A stretch of DNA of 64,000 nt from Streptomyces sp. AM 4-1-1 (GCF_029167625.1 NZ_CP119145.1:1054001-1118000), one strand, 5' to 3'; positions 40,981-49,651 are shown, counted from the first letter of the stretch. The notes: a model not told the origin generated them from the sequence alone. Made by a program: numbers and translations.

Positions 40981-41898
40981 TCACAGGACCTTGGAGAGAA
41001 AGGCGCGGGTGCGCTCGTGGCGTGGCCGGTCCAGTACGTCGGCGGGCGGGCCCTGCTCGACGATCCGGCCCTCGTCCATGAAGACGACGGTGTCGGCGAC
41101 CTCGCGGGCGAAGCCGATCTCATGGGTGACGACGATCATGGTGGTGCCCTGCTCGGCCAGGTCCCTGATGACGTCCAGGACCTCGCCGACCAGCTCGGGG
41201 TCGAGCGCGGAGGTCGGCTCGTCGAACAGCAGCAGCTTCGGTTCGAGGGCGAGGGCGCGGGCGATGGCCACCCGCTGCCGCTGCCCGCCGGAGAGCTGCG
41301 CCGGGTACGCCCCCGACCTGTCGGCGAGCCCGACCCGGGCCAGGAGCTTCTCCGCCGAGGCCACGGCCGCCTTCCTGGGGCGGCGCAGCGCCGCGACCGG
41401 GGCCTCGATGATGTTCTCCAGGACGGTCAGGTGCGGGAAGAGGTTGAAGTTCTGGAACACGAAGCCGATCCGGGTGCGTTGCCGCAGCACCTCGCGCTCG
41501 CGGAGTTCGTGGAGCCTGTCGCCCTCCCTCCGGTAGCCGATCAGGACGCCGTCGACGCTGACCCAGCCGCGGTCGACCCGCTCCAGGTGGTTGATGGTCC
41601 GCAGCAGTGTGGACTTCCCCGAGCCGGAGGGGCCGAGGACGACGGTCACCTCACCGGTCCGTACCGAGAGGTCGACGCCGCGCAGCACCTCCAGGGCGCC
41701 GAAGCTCTTGTGCACGGAGCGGATGTCGACCATCACGGGGGCGGGGGCCCCTGAGGAGGGCGCCTCGCGGGTCGTTCCGTCGCCCGCCGGTTCCGTCGCC
41801 GGAGCTCCGGCCGGCGCCGCGTCCGCCGCCTTGTCCGCTGTGTCCTCCTTCGCTGTTCCGGTTGTCCTGCCGATGAGGTGATCGCTGGTGAGCGACAT
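40981..41898 (-). CDS. Amino-acid-type ABC transporter ATP-binding protein
   Basis: The 305-residue protein has an unusually long, Ala/Asp/Thr-rich N-terminal extension of about 55 residues. It is followed by a canonical ATPase: Walker A GPSGSGKS at 89-96, Q-loop FQNFNLFPH, signature LSGGQRQR, Walker [15 protein letters not shown] and the H-loop VVTHE. It is most like GlnQ/HisP and TcyN-type polar amino acid and cystine importers. With the permease and the divergent lipoprotein it makes a complete importer. It lies 18 bp downstream of the FAD protein gene. Confidence 0.93.
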   Translation of the reverse strand: MSLTSDHLIGRTTGTAKEDTADKAADAAPAGAPATEPAGDGTTREAPSSGAPAPVMVDIRSVHKSFGALEVLRGVDLSVRTGEVTVVLGPSGSGKSTLLRTINHLERVDRGWVSVDGVLIGYRREGDRLHELREREVLRQRTRIGFVFQNFNLFPHLTVLENIIEAPVAALRRPRKAAVASAEKLLARVGLADRSGAYPAQLSGGQRQRVAIARALALEPKLLLFDEPTSALDPELVGEVLDVIRDLAEQGTTMIVVTHEIGFAREVADTVVFMDEGRIVEQGPPADVLDRPRHERTRAFLSKVL

Positions 41899-41916
41899 GG
41901 GGTTCCTTGGGATTCC

Positions 41917-43776
41917 TTAGGAGGAGACGGGGGTACGGGAGAGCCCGGCCCGGTCGTGGAGGAACGCGAGCGCCGCACGCGCCGTCGCGTCGTTCTGCCG
42001 GAAGGCGGGGCCGCCGGTGCGCGGCCGGGTGAACGCGCCGCCCGCCCGGCCCGTCGTGTGCGGCCCCAGCGCGAAGCGGCGCGGATGCGGACGGCCCGCG
42101 CGGTCCCGTATTCGCCCGTCGGCCGGGTCGACGGAGAGCAGCCCGTTCGCGGTGGCCGCCGCCCCGTCCTCGTACAGCGATCGGAGCAGCGGGCTGCGGG
42201 TGCGTTCCGGTGACGGGTCCGGCAGCCGTGCCTCGACCAGGGCGCGGGACTCGATCCACTCCCCCGGCACGGTCGCGCTGCCCGCCCGGAAGACGCCCCG
42301 CTCCTCGTCCGTCTCGACGGTGATCCCGGCGCCCAGGAAGCGGACCACGCCGGCCCGGGACAGGGCGAGCAGCTGGCGCAGCCTGGGGCCGGGCGGTCCG
42401 GAGGCGAGGTAGCTGAAGAAGCCGTGCCACGGTCCGGGGACCTCGCCGAGCCGGGTCAGCTGTCCGTAGACCGAGAGCAGCCCCAGGAAGACCGCGAGGT
42501 CCTGACTGTGCGCGGGGTCGTGGCGGCGGGCGAGGTCGGCGGTGATGTAGTCGCGCAGCTCGGTCTGGAGCGCGTCGTACGAGGTGTGGCGGACCCCCTC
42601 CAGCGGGCGGTCGAGCGCGTCGAGGTCGAGCCGGTCGGCGGGGTCGGGCACGGCCGCGGCGAGGAGGGTGTCCAGTTCGGGGCTGCCCGGTTCGGCGGCC
42701 CGGTACTTCTCCTCGAATTCGGACCGGTCGACGGCGGTGCGTTCGGGGTGGGTGGTGAAGAGGCGGTGGTAGTGGGCGTGGCCGAGCTCCCTGACGATGA
42801 GCGGCCACAGATCGCTCCGGAAGTCGGCCGGCTCCGGCCCGCCGAGCAGGGCGTCGATCGCCTCGGGGCCGAAGTGCCGTGGCAGCGGCGGGCGTTCGCC
42901 TTCCAGGGCGTATCCGATCTTCGCGTGGTACGGGACGCCGCGCCGCGATCCCACGTACAGCACGGGCTCGTGTCCGGAGGGCAGGTACTCGCCGTTCTCG
43001 TACCGTCCGCCGCGGCCCTCGGTGAGCAGCACCATCAGGTCGATGAAGGCCAGCCCGAAGCCCCGGACGATGACGGGTTCACCCGCCGGCAGCACCGAGA
43101 GGTCGCTGTCGGCGGTGAAGTCGGGTGGCAGGTGGACCAGCCGGTGCCGGTCCGCGAAGGAGGTCAGCTCCCTCTGTCCGTCGTCGGGATCGGCGTCCAG
43201 ATGGCCGATGGTGAGGACGACCAGGTCGGCGAGGAGCGGGGTCGGGCGGCCGTCGAGCCAGACGCGCTGCCGGCCGTCGCGCGGTCCCGTGACCCGCACG
43301 GCGCTGCCGCGGTGCTCGTGCACGGTGATGCCCGGCGGAAGCGCGGCCACCGACTGCTCGTACACCCATCGCAGGTAGACGCTCTGCAGTCGCCGCCCGG
43401 GGAAGTCCCTGCCGCCCAACCGCTTTATCTCGCCGAGCAGTTCGTCGGACGCGTCGACGCGGACGCGACCGGCCCGGACCTCGGCGGCCCAGGTGTCGAG
43501 CGACGGGCCGGGCCGGACCGGGCCCTCCTGCTCCACCGTCTCGTCGGTGAACATGGTGACGTCCTCGGCCATCGAGTTCATCCAGAGCAGCGGCGACTGG
43601 TCCTGCCGCCAGATCCGGCCGCCGCCCGGCGGGTACGGGTCGACGAGATGGATATCGAGGCGGCTTTCCCCGTACAGCTCCGGGGCGTTGGCGGCGATCC
43701 GCTCGATGAGGCCGGTGCCGCGCGGTCCCGCGCCGACGATGACGAGGACGGGTGCGGGGGTGCGGGCGGCGCTCAT
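41917..43776 (-). CDS. FAD/NAD(P)-binding protein (NAD_binding_9 type)
   Basis: The 619-residue protein begins with a dinucleotide-binding strand-loop (VLVIVGAGPRGTGLIERIA), and the region LDIHLVDPYPPGGGRIWR, LLWMNSMAEDVTMF and LTIGHLDADPD shows the large FAD/NAD(P)-binding domain of PF13454 type. A C-terminal domain of about 250 residues is not recognised. This class occurs next to flavin monooxygenases and ABC transporters, possibly acting as a reductase or hydroxylase; activity is unproven. It overlaps the permease stop by ATGA and is the second gene of the operon. Confidence 0.88.
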   Translation of the reverse strand: MSAARTPAPVLVIVGAGPRGTGLIERIAANAPELYGESRLDIHLVDPYPPGGGRIWRQDQSPLLWMNSMAEDVTMFTDETVEQEGPVRPGPSLDTWAAEVRAGRVRVDASDELLGEIKRLGGRDFPGRRLQSVYLRWVYEQSVAALPPGITVHEHRGSAVRVTGPRDGRQRVWLDGRPTPLLADLVVLTIGHLDADPDDGQRELTSFADRHRLVHLPPDFTADSDLSVLPAGEPVIVRGFGLAFIDLMVLLTEGRGGRYENGEYLPSGHEPVLYVGSRRGVPYHAKIGYALEGERPPLPRHFGPEAIDALLGGPEPADFRSDLWPLIVRELGHAHYHRLFTTHPERTAVDRSEFEEKYRAAEPGSPELDTLLAAAVPDPADRLDLDALDRPLEGVRHTSYDALQTELRDYITADLARRHDPAHSQDLAVFLGLLSVYGQLTRLGEVPGPWHGFFSYLASGPPGPRLRQLLALSRAGVVRFLGAGITVETDEERGVFRAGSATVPGEWIESRALVEARLPDPSPERTRSPLLRSLYEDGAAATANGLLSVDPADGRIRDRAGRPHPRRFALGPHTTGRAGGAFTRPRTGGPAFRQNDATARAALAFLHDRAGLSRTPVSS

Positions 43777-44636
43777 CGGGCACCGGCCGTGCCGCGCGCG
43801 TAACGCCGTTCGACGTAGAACTGGCCGACGCTGAGCAGCGAGGTGACCGCGACGTACCAGATGGTCGCGACGAGCAGCAGCGGGATGACCTGGTAGGTCC
43901 GGTGGTAGACCAACTGGACCGAGTAGAGCAGGTCCTGGACGGCGATGATGCTGACGATCGAGGTGCCCTTGAGCGTGCCGATCAGCATGTTCCCGGCGGG
44001 CGGCAGGATGGAGCGCATCGCCTGCGGCAGCACGATGCGGTGCAGTCTGCGCCACGGCCCCAGCCCGAGCGACTGGGCGGCTTCCAGCTGGCCGCGCTCG
44101 ACGGAGAGGATTCCGCCGCGGACGACTTCGGCGGCGTACGCGGCCTCGTGCAGGGTCAGTCCGATGACGGCGACGGTGACCGGGCCGAGGAGGTTCACCG
44201 TGCGGACGCCCAGGATCTCCGGGTAGAGCGCGCCGATGTTGAACCAGAACAGCAGCTGAACCAGGATCGGGGTGGATCTGAACAGCCAGATGTACCCCCA
44301 ACCGACCGCTCTGAGAACGGGGTTGGCGGAGAGCCTGAAGACGGCGAGCAGGGTGCCGAGCCCGAATCCGAGCACCATGACGAGGGCCGTGAGCCAGAGC
44401 GTGAGCCCCAGCCCGCGCAGCACGGCGGTGGTGGCGAAGTAGTCGATGACGACGTCCCACTGGAAGGCGTCGTTGCGGACGACGGAGTTCAGCACCAGGA
44501 CGAGAAGGAGCAGGACCACAACGGCCGCCGCCCACTGGCCCGTTCGGCGCACCGGCACGATCCGGAGTGCGGTGTCGGGGGCCTTGGCGGCCGGGGTGGG
44601 ACGGTCCGGGGCGAGGGTTTCTGTCTGCGCGGACAT
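43773..44636 (-). CDS. Amino-acid-type ABC transporter permease
   Basis: The 287-residue protein has a cytosolic Pro/Ala-rich N terminus and about five helices (AAVVVLLLLVLVLN, LGLTLWLTALVMVLGFG and others). It carries the EAA-loop motif AAQSLGLGPWRRLHRIVLPQAM, which docks the ATPase. It resembles HisM/GlnP-type polar amino-acid permeases. It is the first gene of the operon; a GGAG site stands before ATG 44636. Together with the ATPase and the divergent lipoprotein it forms one importer. Confidence 0.93.
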   Translation of the reverse strand: MSAQTETLAPDRPTPAAKAPDTALRIVPVRRTGQWAAAVVVLLLLVLVLNSVVRNDAFQWDVVIDYFATTAVLRGLGLTLWLTALVMVLGFGLGTLLAVFRLSANPVLRAVGWGYIWLFRSTPILVQLLFWFNIGALYPEILGVRTVNLLGPVTVAVIGLTLHEAAYAAEVVRGGILSVERGQLEAAQSLGLGPWRRLHRIVLPQAMRSILPPAGNMLIGTLKGTSIVSIIAVQDLLYSVQLVYHRTYQVIPLLLVATIWYVAVTSLLSVGQFYVERRYARGTAGAR

Positions 44637-44728
44637 GCGAGGGCTCCGTGGATGCAGCGATCGAACACGGGGCGTGCCTTCACACGGAACACAACACGGA
44701 TCGGGCCCCTCAGCGCGATCCGCTTCCA

Positions 44729-44759
44729 AGGCTACGGGGTGCGCGCGGCCCGTTGTCAA
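44729..44759 (-). promoter_or_regulatory. Possible promoter of the minus-strand transport operon
   Basis: On the minus strand TTGACA (44754-44759) and TAGCCT (44729-44734) are separated by 19 bp, a long but tolerated spacing, about 95 bp before the permease start. The repeated TCCACACT near 44765-44796 may be part of a shared operator with the divergent promoter. Confidence 0.3.
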
Positions 44760-44839
44760 GGTCGTCCACACTGTGGGCCCGGCGGCCTTCCACACTCCTT
44801 GTTCATGGGGTCACGGGAGGCCGTCACGTCCCAGGGCAG

Positions 44840-44867
44840 TTGACGGGCAACCGGATGCCTGTTCCAC
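44840..44867 (+). promoter_or_regulatory. Candidate promoter of the leader peptide/lipoprotein transcript
   Basis: TTGACG (44840-44845) and TTCCAC (44862-44867) are 16 bp apart. The predicted start point would be at or next to the ATG of the leader peptide at 44875, and no ribosome binding site precedes that ATG. The transcript is therefore probably leaderless. Confidence 0.4.
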
Positions 44868-44874
44868 TTGACCC

Positions 44875-44946
44875 ATGCATTCGCAGCTGTGGCTGGTCAC
44901 GCGCTCCCACATCGACTTCGGTCGCGTGTGGTCCTGTTCCTGTTGA
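44875..44946 (+). CDS. 23-residue Cys-ending leader peptide
   Basis: MHSQLWLVTRSHIDFGRVWS followed by Cys-Ser-Cys is a short peptide of the actinobacterial putative leader peptide type (LVxRxHIDxxRV core and Cys codons near the end), known upstream of sulfur and amino-acid transport genes. Two TGT Cys codons lie at positions 21 and 23 next to the stop, which suits ribosome stalling when charged Cys-tRNA is scarce. It lies about 300 nt ahead of the substrate-binding lipoprotein gene. It was too short for an ordinary ORF search. Confidence 0.7.
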   Translation: MHSQLWLVTRSHIDFGRVWSCSC

Positions 44947-45025
44947 GCCGAGCCCCGCGTTTCGCTTCCTCCTCTTTTCCCGCTCGCGCCCGTTAGCGCG
45001 CCCAGCGGCATTCCCCGCGTGTCCT

Positions 45026-45071
45026 CACGCACACAACACCGCACCACCCTCCCCTCGCCCCACCCCGCGCC
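45026..45071 (+). promoter_or_regulatory. C-rich, G-poor stretch, rut-like
   Basis: This 46-nt stretch (CACGCACACAACACCGCACC at its left end) has only a handful of G residues in a very GC-rich genome and lacks stable pairing. Such unstructured C-rich RNA is the classic Rho-loading signal. It sits between the leader peptide and the lipoprotein gene, so Rho-dependent attenuation coupled to leader translation is possible. The rest of 44637-45248 holds only the features listed. Confidence 0.4.
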
Positions 45072-45248
45072 GTCCCGATGTGTCACCGCACCGCTCCGTG
45101 CCGACGCCGCGCCCTTCGCGCTGCCTCGTCCCGCCCCGGTCCGAGCTGTTCCGACACGTCTCCTCGCCTCGCACCTCCGGCCGGCGCTCGCCGCGCGCTG
45201 CCCGCGCACCGGCGGGCGCGGGCCGATGAACCAGGAGAACTCCGCCTC

Positions 45249-46196
45249 ATGTCCCGTACCCGGCACACCGCCGTCTTCGCGCTGATCACCGTCGCCGCTC
45301 TCACGCTCACCGCGTGCGGCTCCGGCGATCCGGCGACCGCACCCGCCGGGGGAACCGGGCCCGCCGGCGCCGCCCGGGGGAAGATCCCGACCACCGATGT
45401 GGTGTCCTCGGTGAAGGAGGACCCGGCAGCGGTGGCCCTGCTGCCCCAGCGGGTCCGCGAGGCGGGCACCGTCTCCCTCGCCGCCAGTGTCGGGGCGCCG
45501 CCCGGTGCCTTCTACCTGCCGGACGGGAAGACCCTGGCCGGTATCGACATCGACTTCGCGGACGCCGTCACCAAGAAGCTCGGGCTCCGCGTCAAGCGCG
45601 AGATCGCGGCCTTCGAGGCGATCCTGCCCGCGCTGGGCAGCGGGAAGTACGACGTGGGCACGGGGAACTTCGGGGTCACCGACGAACGCCGCAAGCAGAT
45701 CGACTTCGCCACGTACATCAATGACGGCCAGGGCTTCGCCGTCCGGAACGACAGCAAGCTGACGAAGGTCACCGATCTGACGCAGCTCTGCGGACTGACC
45801 GTCGCCACGAGCGCCGGGACGACGTTCGAGGTGACGCTGGAGAAGAACCGGCAGCGGTGCGCCGACGCGGGTGAGAAGCCCTACGACGTGAAGACGTACG
45901 CCGAGGACGGCGCCCTCTGGATCTCGCTCCAGCAGGGGCGCAGCGATGTGGTGATGTCGACGATCAACGGCTTGCGGTACGCGGTGACCCAGCAGGACGG
46001 GGTGCGTTTCCTCAACGAGTTCAAGCGGCTCGACGTCGGCTTCGCGTTCAAGAAGGGCACCCCGCTGGCGCCCGCCTTCCAGGCCGCGGTCAACAGCCTC
46101 AAGGCGGACGGCACCTACGACCGGGTGCTGAAGAAGTGGGGCATCGGCGGCTCGGCGATCAGGACGTCGCAGATCTCACCGCCGGAGATCAAGTGA
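45249..46196 (+). CDS. Amino-acid-type ABC transporter substrate-binding lipoprotein
   Basis: The 315-residue protein has a lipoprotein signal (ALITVAALTLTAC, lipidated Cys23). A type-2 periplasmic-binding fold follows: GIDIDFADAVTKKLGL, FEAILPALGSGKYDVGTGNF, the ligand-binding TSAGTTFEVTLE and NEFKRLDVGFAFKKGTPLAP. Sequence pattern resembles glutamine/cystine-type receptors. AGGAG at 45234-45238 precedes ATG 45249. It is divergent from the permease operon and controlled by the leader peptide region, so it is the receptor of the same importer. A sulfur-containing amino acid or sulfonate is the likely ligand. Confidence 0.92.
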   Translation: MSRTRHTAVFALITVAALTLTACGSGDPATAPAGGTGPAGAARGKIPTTDVVSSVKEDPAAVALLPQRVREAGTVSLAASVGAPPGAFYLPDGKTLAGIDIDFADAVTKKLGLRVKREIAAFEAILPALGSGKYDVGTGNFGVTDERRKQIDFATYINDGQGFAVRNDSKLTKVTDLTQLCGLTVATSAGTTFEVTLEKNRQRCADAGEKPYDVKTYAEDGALWISLQQGRSDVVMSTINGLRYAVTQQDGVRFLNEFKRLDVGFAFKKGTPLAPAFQAAVNSLKADGTYDRVLKKWGIGGSAIRTSQISPPEIK

Positions 46197-46286
46197 CGGG
46201 CCGGACACCCGCTGACGGCCGTCCGCCGGCGCGCTGTCGCTGACGGCCGCCCCGGCCCGCGCCCCCAGAGGCTGTCCCGGGCGCGG

Positions 46287-47537
46287 TCAGCAGTCGCAGC
46301 CGCAGTCGCAGCAGCACCCGTCGTCGCAGCCGCAGTTGCCGCAGCACTCGCAGGCGTCACAGCAGTTCCCGCAGTCGCACTGCTGGCACAGGCCCTCGCG
46401 CCGTTGTCTGCTCCAGGGGCCCTCGAAGGTCCCGCAGCACATCCGGCAGGTGCAGGCGAGGCCCGCCCACACCAGGCACCCGGCCACCAGTCCGCGCCGA
46501 TCGCGCGGCGGCTCGGGCGGGGGCGGGGCCGCGGGACCGCCGGGGGCCTGGGGCGCGTACGGATTGCCCGGCGGCGGCCCGTACGCACCGGTCGGCGGCC
46601 CGTCCGGCCGGTGGCCGCCGGCTCCCCGCCCGGCCGCCGGCAGCCCGTCCGCCCGTGGCCCGTCCGCGTGGTGCGCACAGGTGTCCGTCGCGAACGCCCG
46701 GTCCACCGAGCGCCGCAGTTCGTGCGCCAGCAGCACATGCGCCAGCCTGTCGTCCGTGAACTCCGCGTCGCGCAGGGCCAGGCGGATGCCGTGCAGCGCG
46801 TCGTCGCACAGCCGCCGCGCCTCGGCCGACGAGGTGCCGGTCGCTGTGAGCGGATTCCAGGCTCCTGACGCGGCGTCGGCCCGCTGGTCCTCCACGGCGT
46901 CCAGGAGATGGGCGAGGCGGCCGAAGAGCCTGCCGGCCTCGGCGAGCGGAGCCATGTTCCCCGGCCTGCCCGCGAGTACGGCGGTGTGCGCGAAGGCCGC
47001 GGCGGTCGCCGTCTCGGTGGGTTCGGTGACCGTCAGCAGCGAGGTGCCGGGGCCCGCCAGCGACTCGATCCCGGTCTGCCGGTCGACCGCGTCGACCAGC
47101 ACCGCCGTGTCGAAGCCGAGCGCCGCCCCGGCGCGCGCTCCGGCCCGGTCCCAGCCCGCGGCGACCCGGCGGGCCGCGGCGGCGACCGGCCGGCGCCTCA
47201 ACAGCCCGTCCCCGTCGGCGACGTGGTCACGCACCTTCGCGGACGCCAGCACCAGTGAGACGGCCGCCGCGAGCCGCGCCCCCTCGCCCTTGGCCACCGG
47301 GGCGGTCCGCATGGCGCGCAGCGGACAGGGTCCCGCGGTCCTTCGCCATCCGGTGGTGCGCTCGGACTGAGCCTCTGTCAGGACGGAGACGATCAGGCCG
47401 TCGTAGTTCGTGACGACGCGGGCGAATTGGCCGTGGTCCGAGCGAAGTGCGAGACAGAGACCGCAGAGATGGGCCATCCATTCGGTCCTCAGCCCCTCCG
47501 ACAGTCGATGCGTGCACGGTCTGACGATTCCGAACAA
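46287..47537 (-). CDS. DUF5685 family protein with Cys-rich C terminus
   Basis: The 416-residue protein begins with the DUF5685 signature FGIVRPCTHRLSEGLRTEWM and HLCGLCLALRSDHGQ (Cys motifs C8, C27 and C30 region). It has a long helical body and a Pro/Gly-rich linker. The last 35 residues are extremely Cys-rich (CQQCDCGNCCDACECCGNCG and then CDDGCCCDCGCDC). The start is TTG 47537 with GGGGGA six bases upstream; the ORF extending to 47711 would ignore it. DUF5685 is actinobacterial with unknown role; the tail suggests metal binding or a disulfide network. It lies divergent to sepF. Confidence 0.85.
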   Translation of the reverse strand: MFGIVRPCTHRLSEGLRTEWMAHLCGLCLALRSDHGQFARVVTNYDGLIVSVLTEAQSERTTGWRRTAGPCPLRAMRTAPVAKGEGARLAAAVSLVLASAKVRDHVADGDGLLRRRPVAAAARRVAAGWDRAGARAGAALGFDTAVLVDAVDRQTGIESLAGPGTSLLTVTEPTETATAAAFAHTAVLAGRPGNMAPLAEAGRLFGRLAHLLDAVEDQRADAASGAWNPLTATGTSSAEARRLCDDALHGIRLALRDAEFTDDRLAHVLLAHELRRSVDRAFATDTCAHHADGPRADGLPAAGRGAGGHRPDGPPTGAYGPPPGNPYAPQAPGGPAAPPPPEPPRDRRGLVAGCLVWAGLACTCRMCCGTFEGPWSRQRREGLCQQCDCGNCCDACECCGNCGCDDGCCCDCGCDC

Positions 47538-47845
47538 GACGTTCCCCCGTGATTCACCCGGCCGCGCGACATGTCCGCACACGCGCGCGGCGTGCATCGT
47601 ACCGGGCGATCCGTTCACCCGTACGTCCCCCAGGTCACCCGTACGGACCGAAGAATCATATTTTCTTTCTTCTGGCGGCCTTATAGGGGAGGAACCCTGA
47701 CGAACCGCCACAAGTTCTGCACCAGTACCGTCACGAATCGCCTCCGTGCTGACTATCCACTTGGCGCGAGATCCGCATCATGGTCGACCATAGGGATAGG
47801 AAAGAGATGCGGAACACCAAGAAACCGCGGTGAGAGGAGGCGTCC
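47538..47845. other. 308-bp divergent region between DUF5685 and sepF-like genes
   Basis: A relatively AT-rich intergenic region containing ATATTTTCTTTCTTCTGG near 47658 (in the promoter zone of the DUF5685 gene) and TTATAGGGGAGG around 47680. The palindromic block at 47773-47812 lies 34 bp before the sepF start. No small gene with a ribosome binding site was found. Confidence 0.4.
47773..47812. promoter_or_regulatory. Nested palindrome upstream of the sepF-like gene
   Basis: CCGCATC (47773-47779) pairs with GATGCGG (47806-47812), and ATGGTCGACCAT (47780-47791) is a perfect 12-bp palindrome immediately inside the left arm. The block ends 33 bp before the sepF start, where an operator or a leader structure could act. 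Confidence 0.4.
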
Positions 47846-48286
47846 ATGGGATCGGTGCGCAAGGCAAGTGCCTGGCTGGGCCTCGTCGAGGACAACGACG
47901 AGCGGTACTACGACGACGAGTACGCCGGGGGTGCCGAGACCGGTACCGGCAACGCCTGGGTGACCGACCCCCGGGTGCAGGTGGCCTCCGAGGCGGCCCA
48001 CGAGGACGGCCGTCGGATCGCCACCGTCAGCCCGGACAGCTTCCGGGACGCCCGGGGCATCGGCGAACTCTTCCGGGAGGGCGTCCCGGTGATCGTGAAC
48101 CTCACGGCCATGGACCCCTCCGACGCCAAGCGGGTCGTCGACTTCGCGGCCGGGCTGACCTTCGGGCTGCGCGGCTCGATCGAGCGGGTGGCCACGCGGG
48201 TCTTCCTGCTGACGCCCGCCAACACCCAGGTGCTGAACGGCGAGACCGCCGGCCGCCCGGCCGACGGTTTCTTCAACCAGAGCTGA
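47846..48286 (+). CDS. SepF-family cell-division protein paralogue
   Basis: The 146-residue protein has the SepF C-terminal core: [32 protein letters not shown] followed by a glycine-rich beta segment [21 protein letters not shown] (in parts, each under twenty residues as separate strands). A short acidic N-terminal linker ([16 protein letters not shown]) precedes it. SepF tethers FtsZ to the membrane. The N terminus [18 protein letters not shown] lacks the clear long amphipathic membrane helix of the dcw-cluster SepF, and there is no division gene nearby, so it is one of the extra SepF-like copies of Streptomyces. GGAGG (GAGAGGAGGCG) precedes ATG 47846. Confidence 0.88.
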   Translation: MGSVRKASAWLGLVEDNDERYYDDEYAGGAETGTGNAWVTDPRVQVASEAAHEDGRRIATVSPDSFRDARGIGELFREGVPVIVNLTAMDPSDAKRVVDFAAGLTFGLRGSIERVATRVFLLTPANTQVLNGETAGRPADGFFNQS

Positions 48287-48439
48287 GCGGGGCGCTCGCC
48301 GACCGGGACCGGCCGGGCGCCACCGCTCTCACCGAAGGCCGGAATCCGGAGGCCGGAAACCGGCGCCGACGCCCGGAGGGCACGGGACAGGGGGCCGGGC
48401 CAGGGGCGTGGGACCACACCAAACACCGGGGCCGCCGGG

Positions 48440-49651
48440 CTACCGGAAGGCGTCCAGACCGGTGAGCGCCTTGCCCAGCACCAACTGGTGCATCTCCACG
48501 GTGCCCTCGTAGGTGAGCACCGATTCCAGGTTCGTCGCGTGCCGCATCACCGGATATTCGAGCGAGATCCCGTTGGCCCCGAGGATCGTGCGCGCGGTCC
48601 GGCAGATCTCGATGGCCTCCCGCACGTTGTTCAGCTTGCCGAAACTGACCTGCTCGGGCCGGAGGGTGCCCGCGTCCATCCGCCGGCCCAGATGGTGGGC
48701 GAGCAGGATTCCCTTGTGCAGTTCGAGCGCCATGTCGGCGAGCTTGGCCTGGGTGAGCTGGAAGCCGCCGATCGGCCTGCCGAACTGCTCCCGGGTCCTC
48801 GCGTAGTCGACGGCCGCGTCGAAACTGGCGCGCGCCGCCCCCATGGCGCCCCACACGATGCCGTACCGCGCGTGGCTGAGACAGCCGAGCGGACCGCGCA
48901 GTCCGACGGCGCCGGGCAGCACGGCGTCGGCGGGCAGCCGCACCCCGTCCAGGACCAGTTCACTGGTGACCGAGGCGCGCAGCGACCACTTGTGCTTGAT
49001 CTCGGGCGCGGAGAAACCGGCGGTGTCGGTCGGCACCACGAAGCCCCGGATACCGCCCGGGGTCCCGGCCGGGTCGGTCTGCGCCCAGACGACGGCGACC
49101 CCGGCGACCGATCCGTTGGTGATCCACATCTTGCGGCCGGTGAGCACCCAGTCGTCGCCGTCGCGCTCGGCGAACGTCCGCATGCCGGCCGGGTCCGATC
49201 CGTGGTCCGGCTCGGTGAGTCCGAAGCAGCCGATGATCTCCCCCGCCGCCATGCCGGGCAGCCAGCGCCGCTTCTGCTCCTCGGTGCCGAAGCGGTGGAT
49301 GGCGTACATGGCGAGGGAGCCCTGGACGGAGACGAGGGAGCGGATGCCGGAGTCGGCCGCTTCCAGTTCCAGGCAGACCAGCCCGTACTGGACGGCGGTC
49401 GCGCCCGCGCAGCCGTACCCGTCGAGGGACATGCCGAGGGCGCCGAGAGAGCCCAGCTCGCGGGACAGCTCGCGGATGCCGGGCAGTTCGCCCTTCTCGT
49501 ACCACTCGGCGATGTGCGGCAGGACCCGGTCGGTGGACCAGGCCCGGACCGTGTCCCGGATCGCGAGGTCGTCGGGGCCGAGCAGATCGTCGACGCCGAT
49601 CGGGTCACGCGGGTCGAAGGGCGGGAGCTTCGAGGACGGAGTTGCTGACAA
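48440..49651 (-). CDS. Acyl-CoA dehydrogenase, glutaryl-CoA dehydrogenase-like
   Basis: The 403-residue enzyme has the ACAD fold: GCFGLTEPDHGSDPAGMRT, VLTGRKMWITNGSVAG and the C-terminal ILGANGISLEYPVMRHATNL with the catalytic glutamate in SVLTYEGTVEMHQLVLG. The YEGT placement and sequence are those of glutaryl-CoA dehydrogenase, which converts glutaryl-CoA to crotonyl-CoA in lysine/tryptophan catabolism. The start is TTG 49651, giving LSATPSSKLPPFDP, with GGAGG seven bases upstream; the frame to 49702 would add 17 filler residues. No partner gene adjacent. Confidence 0.9.
   Translation of the reverse strand: MSATPSSKLPPFDPRDPIGVDDLLGPDDLAIRDTVRAWSTDRVLPHIAEWYEKGELPGIRELSRELGSLGALGMSLDGYGCAGATAVQYGLVCLELEAADSGIRSLVSVQGSLAMYAIHRFGTEEQKRRWLPGMAAGEIIGCFGLTEPDHGSDPAGMRTFAERDGDDWVLTGRKMWITNGSVAGVAVVWAQTDPAGTPGGIRGFVVPTDTAGFSAPEIKHKWSLRASVTSELVLDGVRLPADAVLPGAVGLRGPLGCLSHARYGIVWGAMGAARASFDAAVDYARTREQFGRPIGGFQLTQAKLADMALELHKGILLAHHLGRRMDAGTLRPEQVSFGKLNNVREAIEICRTARTILGANGISLEYPVMRHATNLESVLTYEGTVEMHQLVLGKALTGLDAFR

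Noticed and set aside
44767..44815. Minus-strand 16-codon frame MNKECGRPPGPQCGRP as a second Cys leader peptide
   Set aside because: It lacks the LVxRxHIDxxRV core and a stop close to the Cys codons, and it would lie upstream of the best promoter for that strand.
46270..46290. GGCTGTCCCGGGCG near the DUF5685 stop as a fourth repeat copy
   Set aside because: Only about nine bases match the element end and neither flank continues the alignment.
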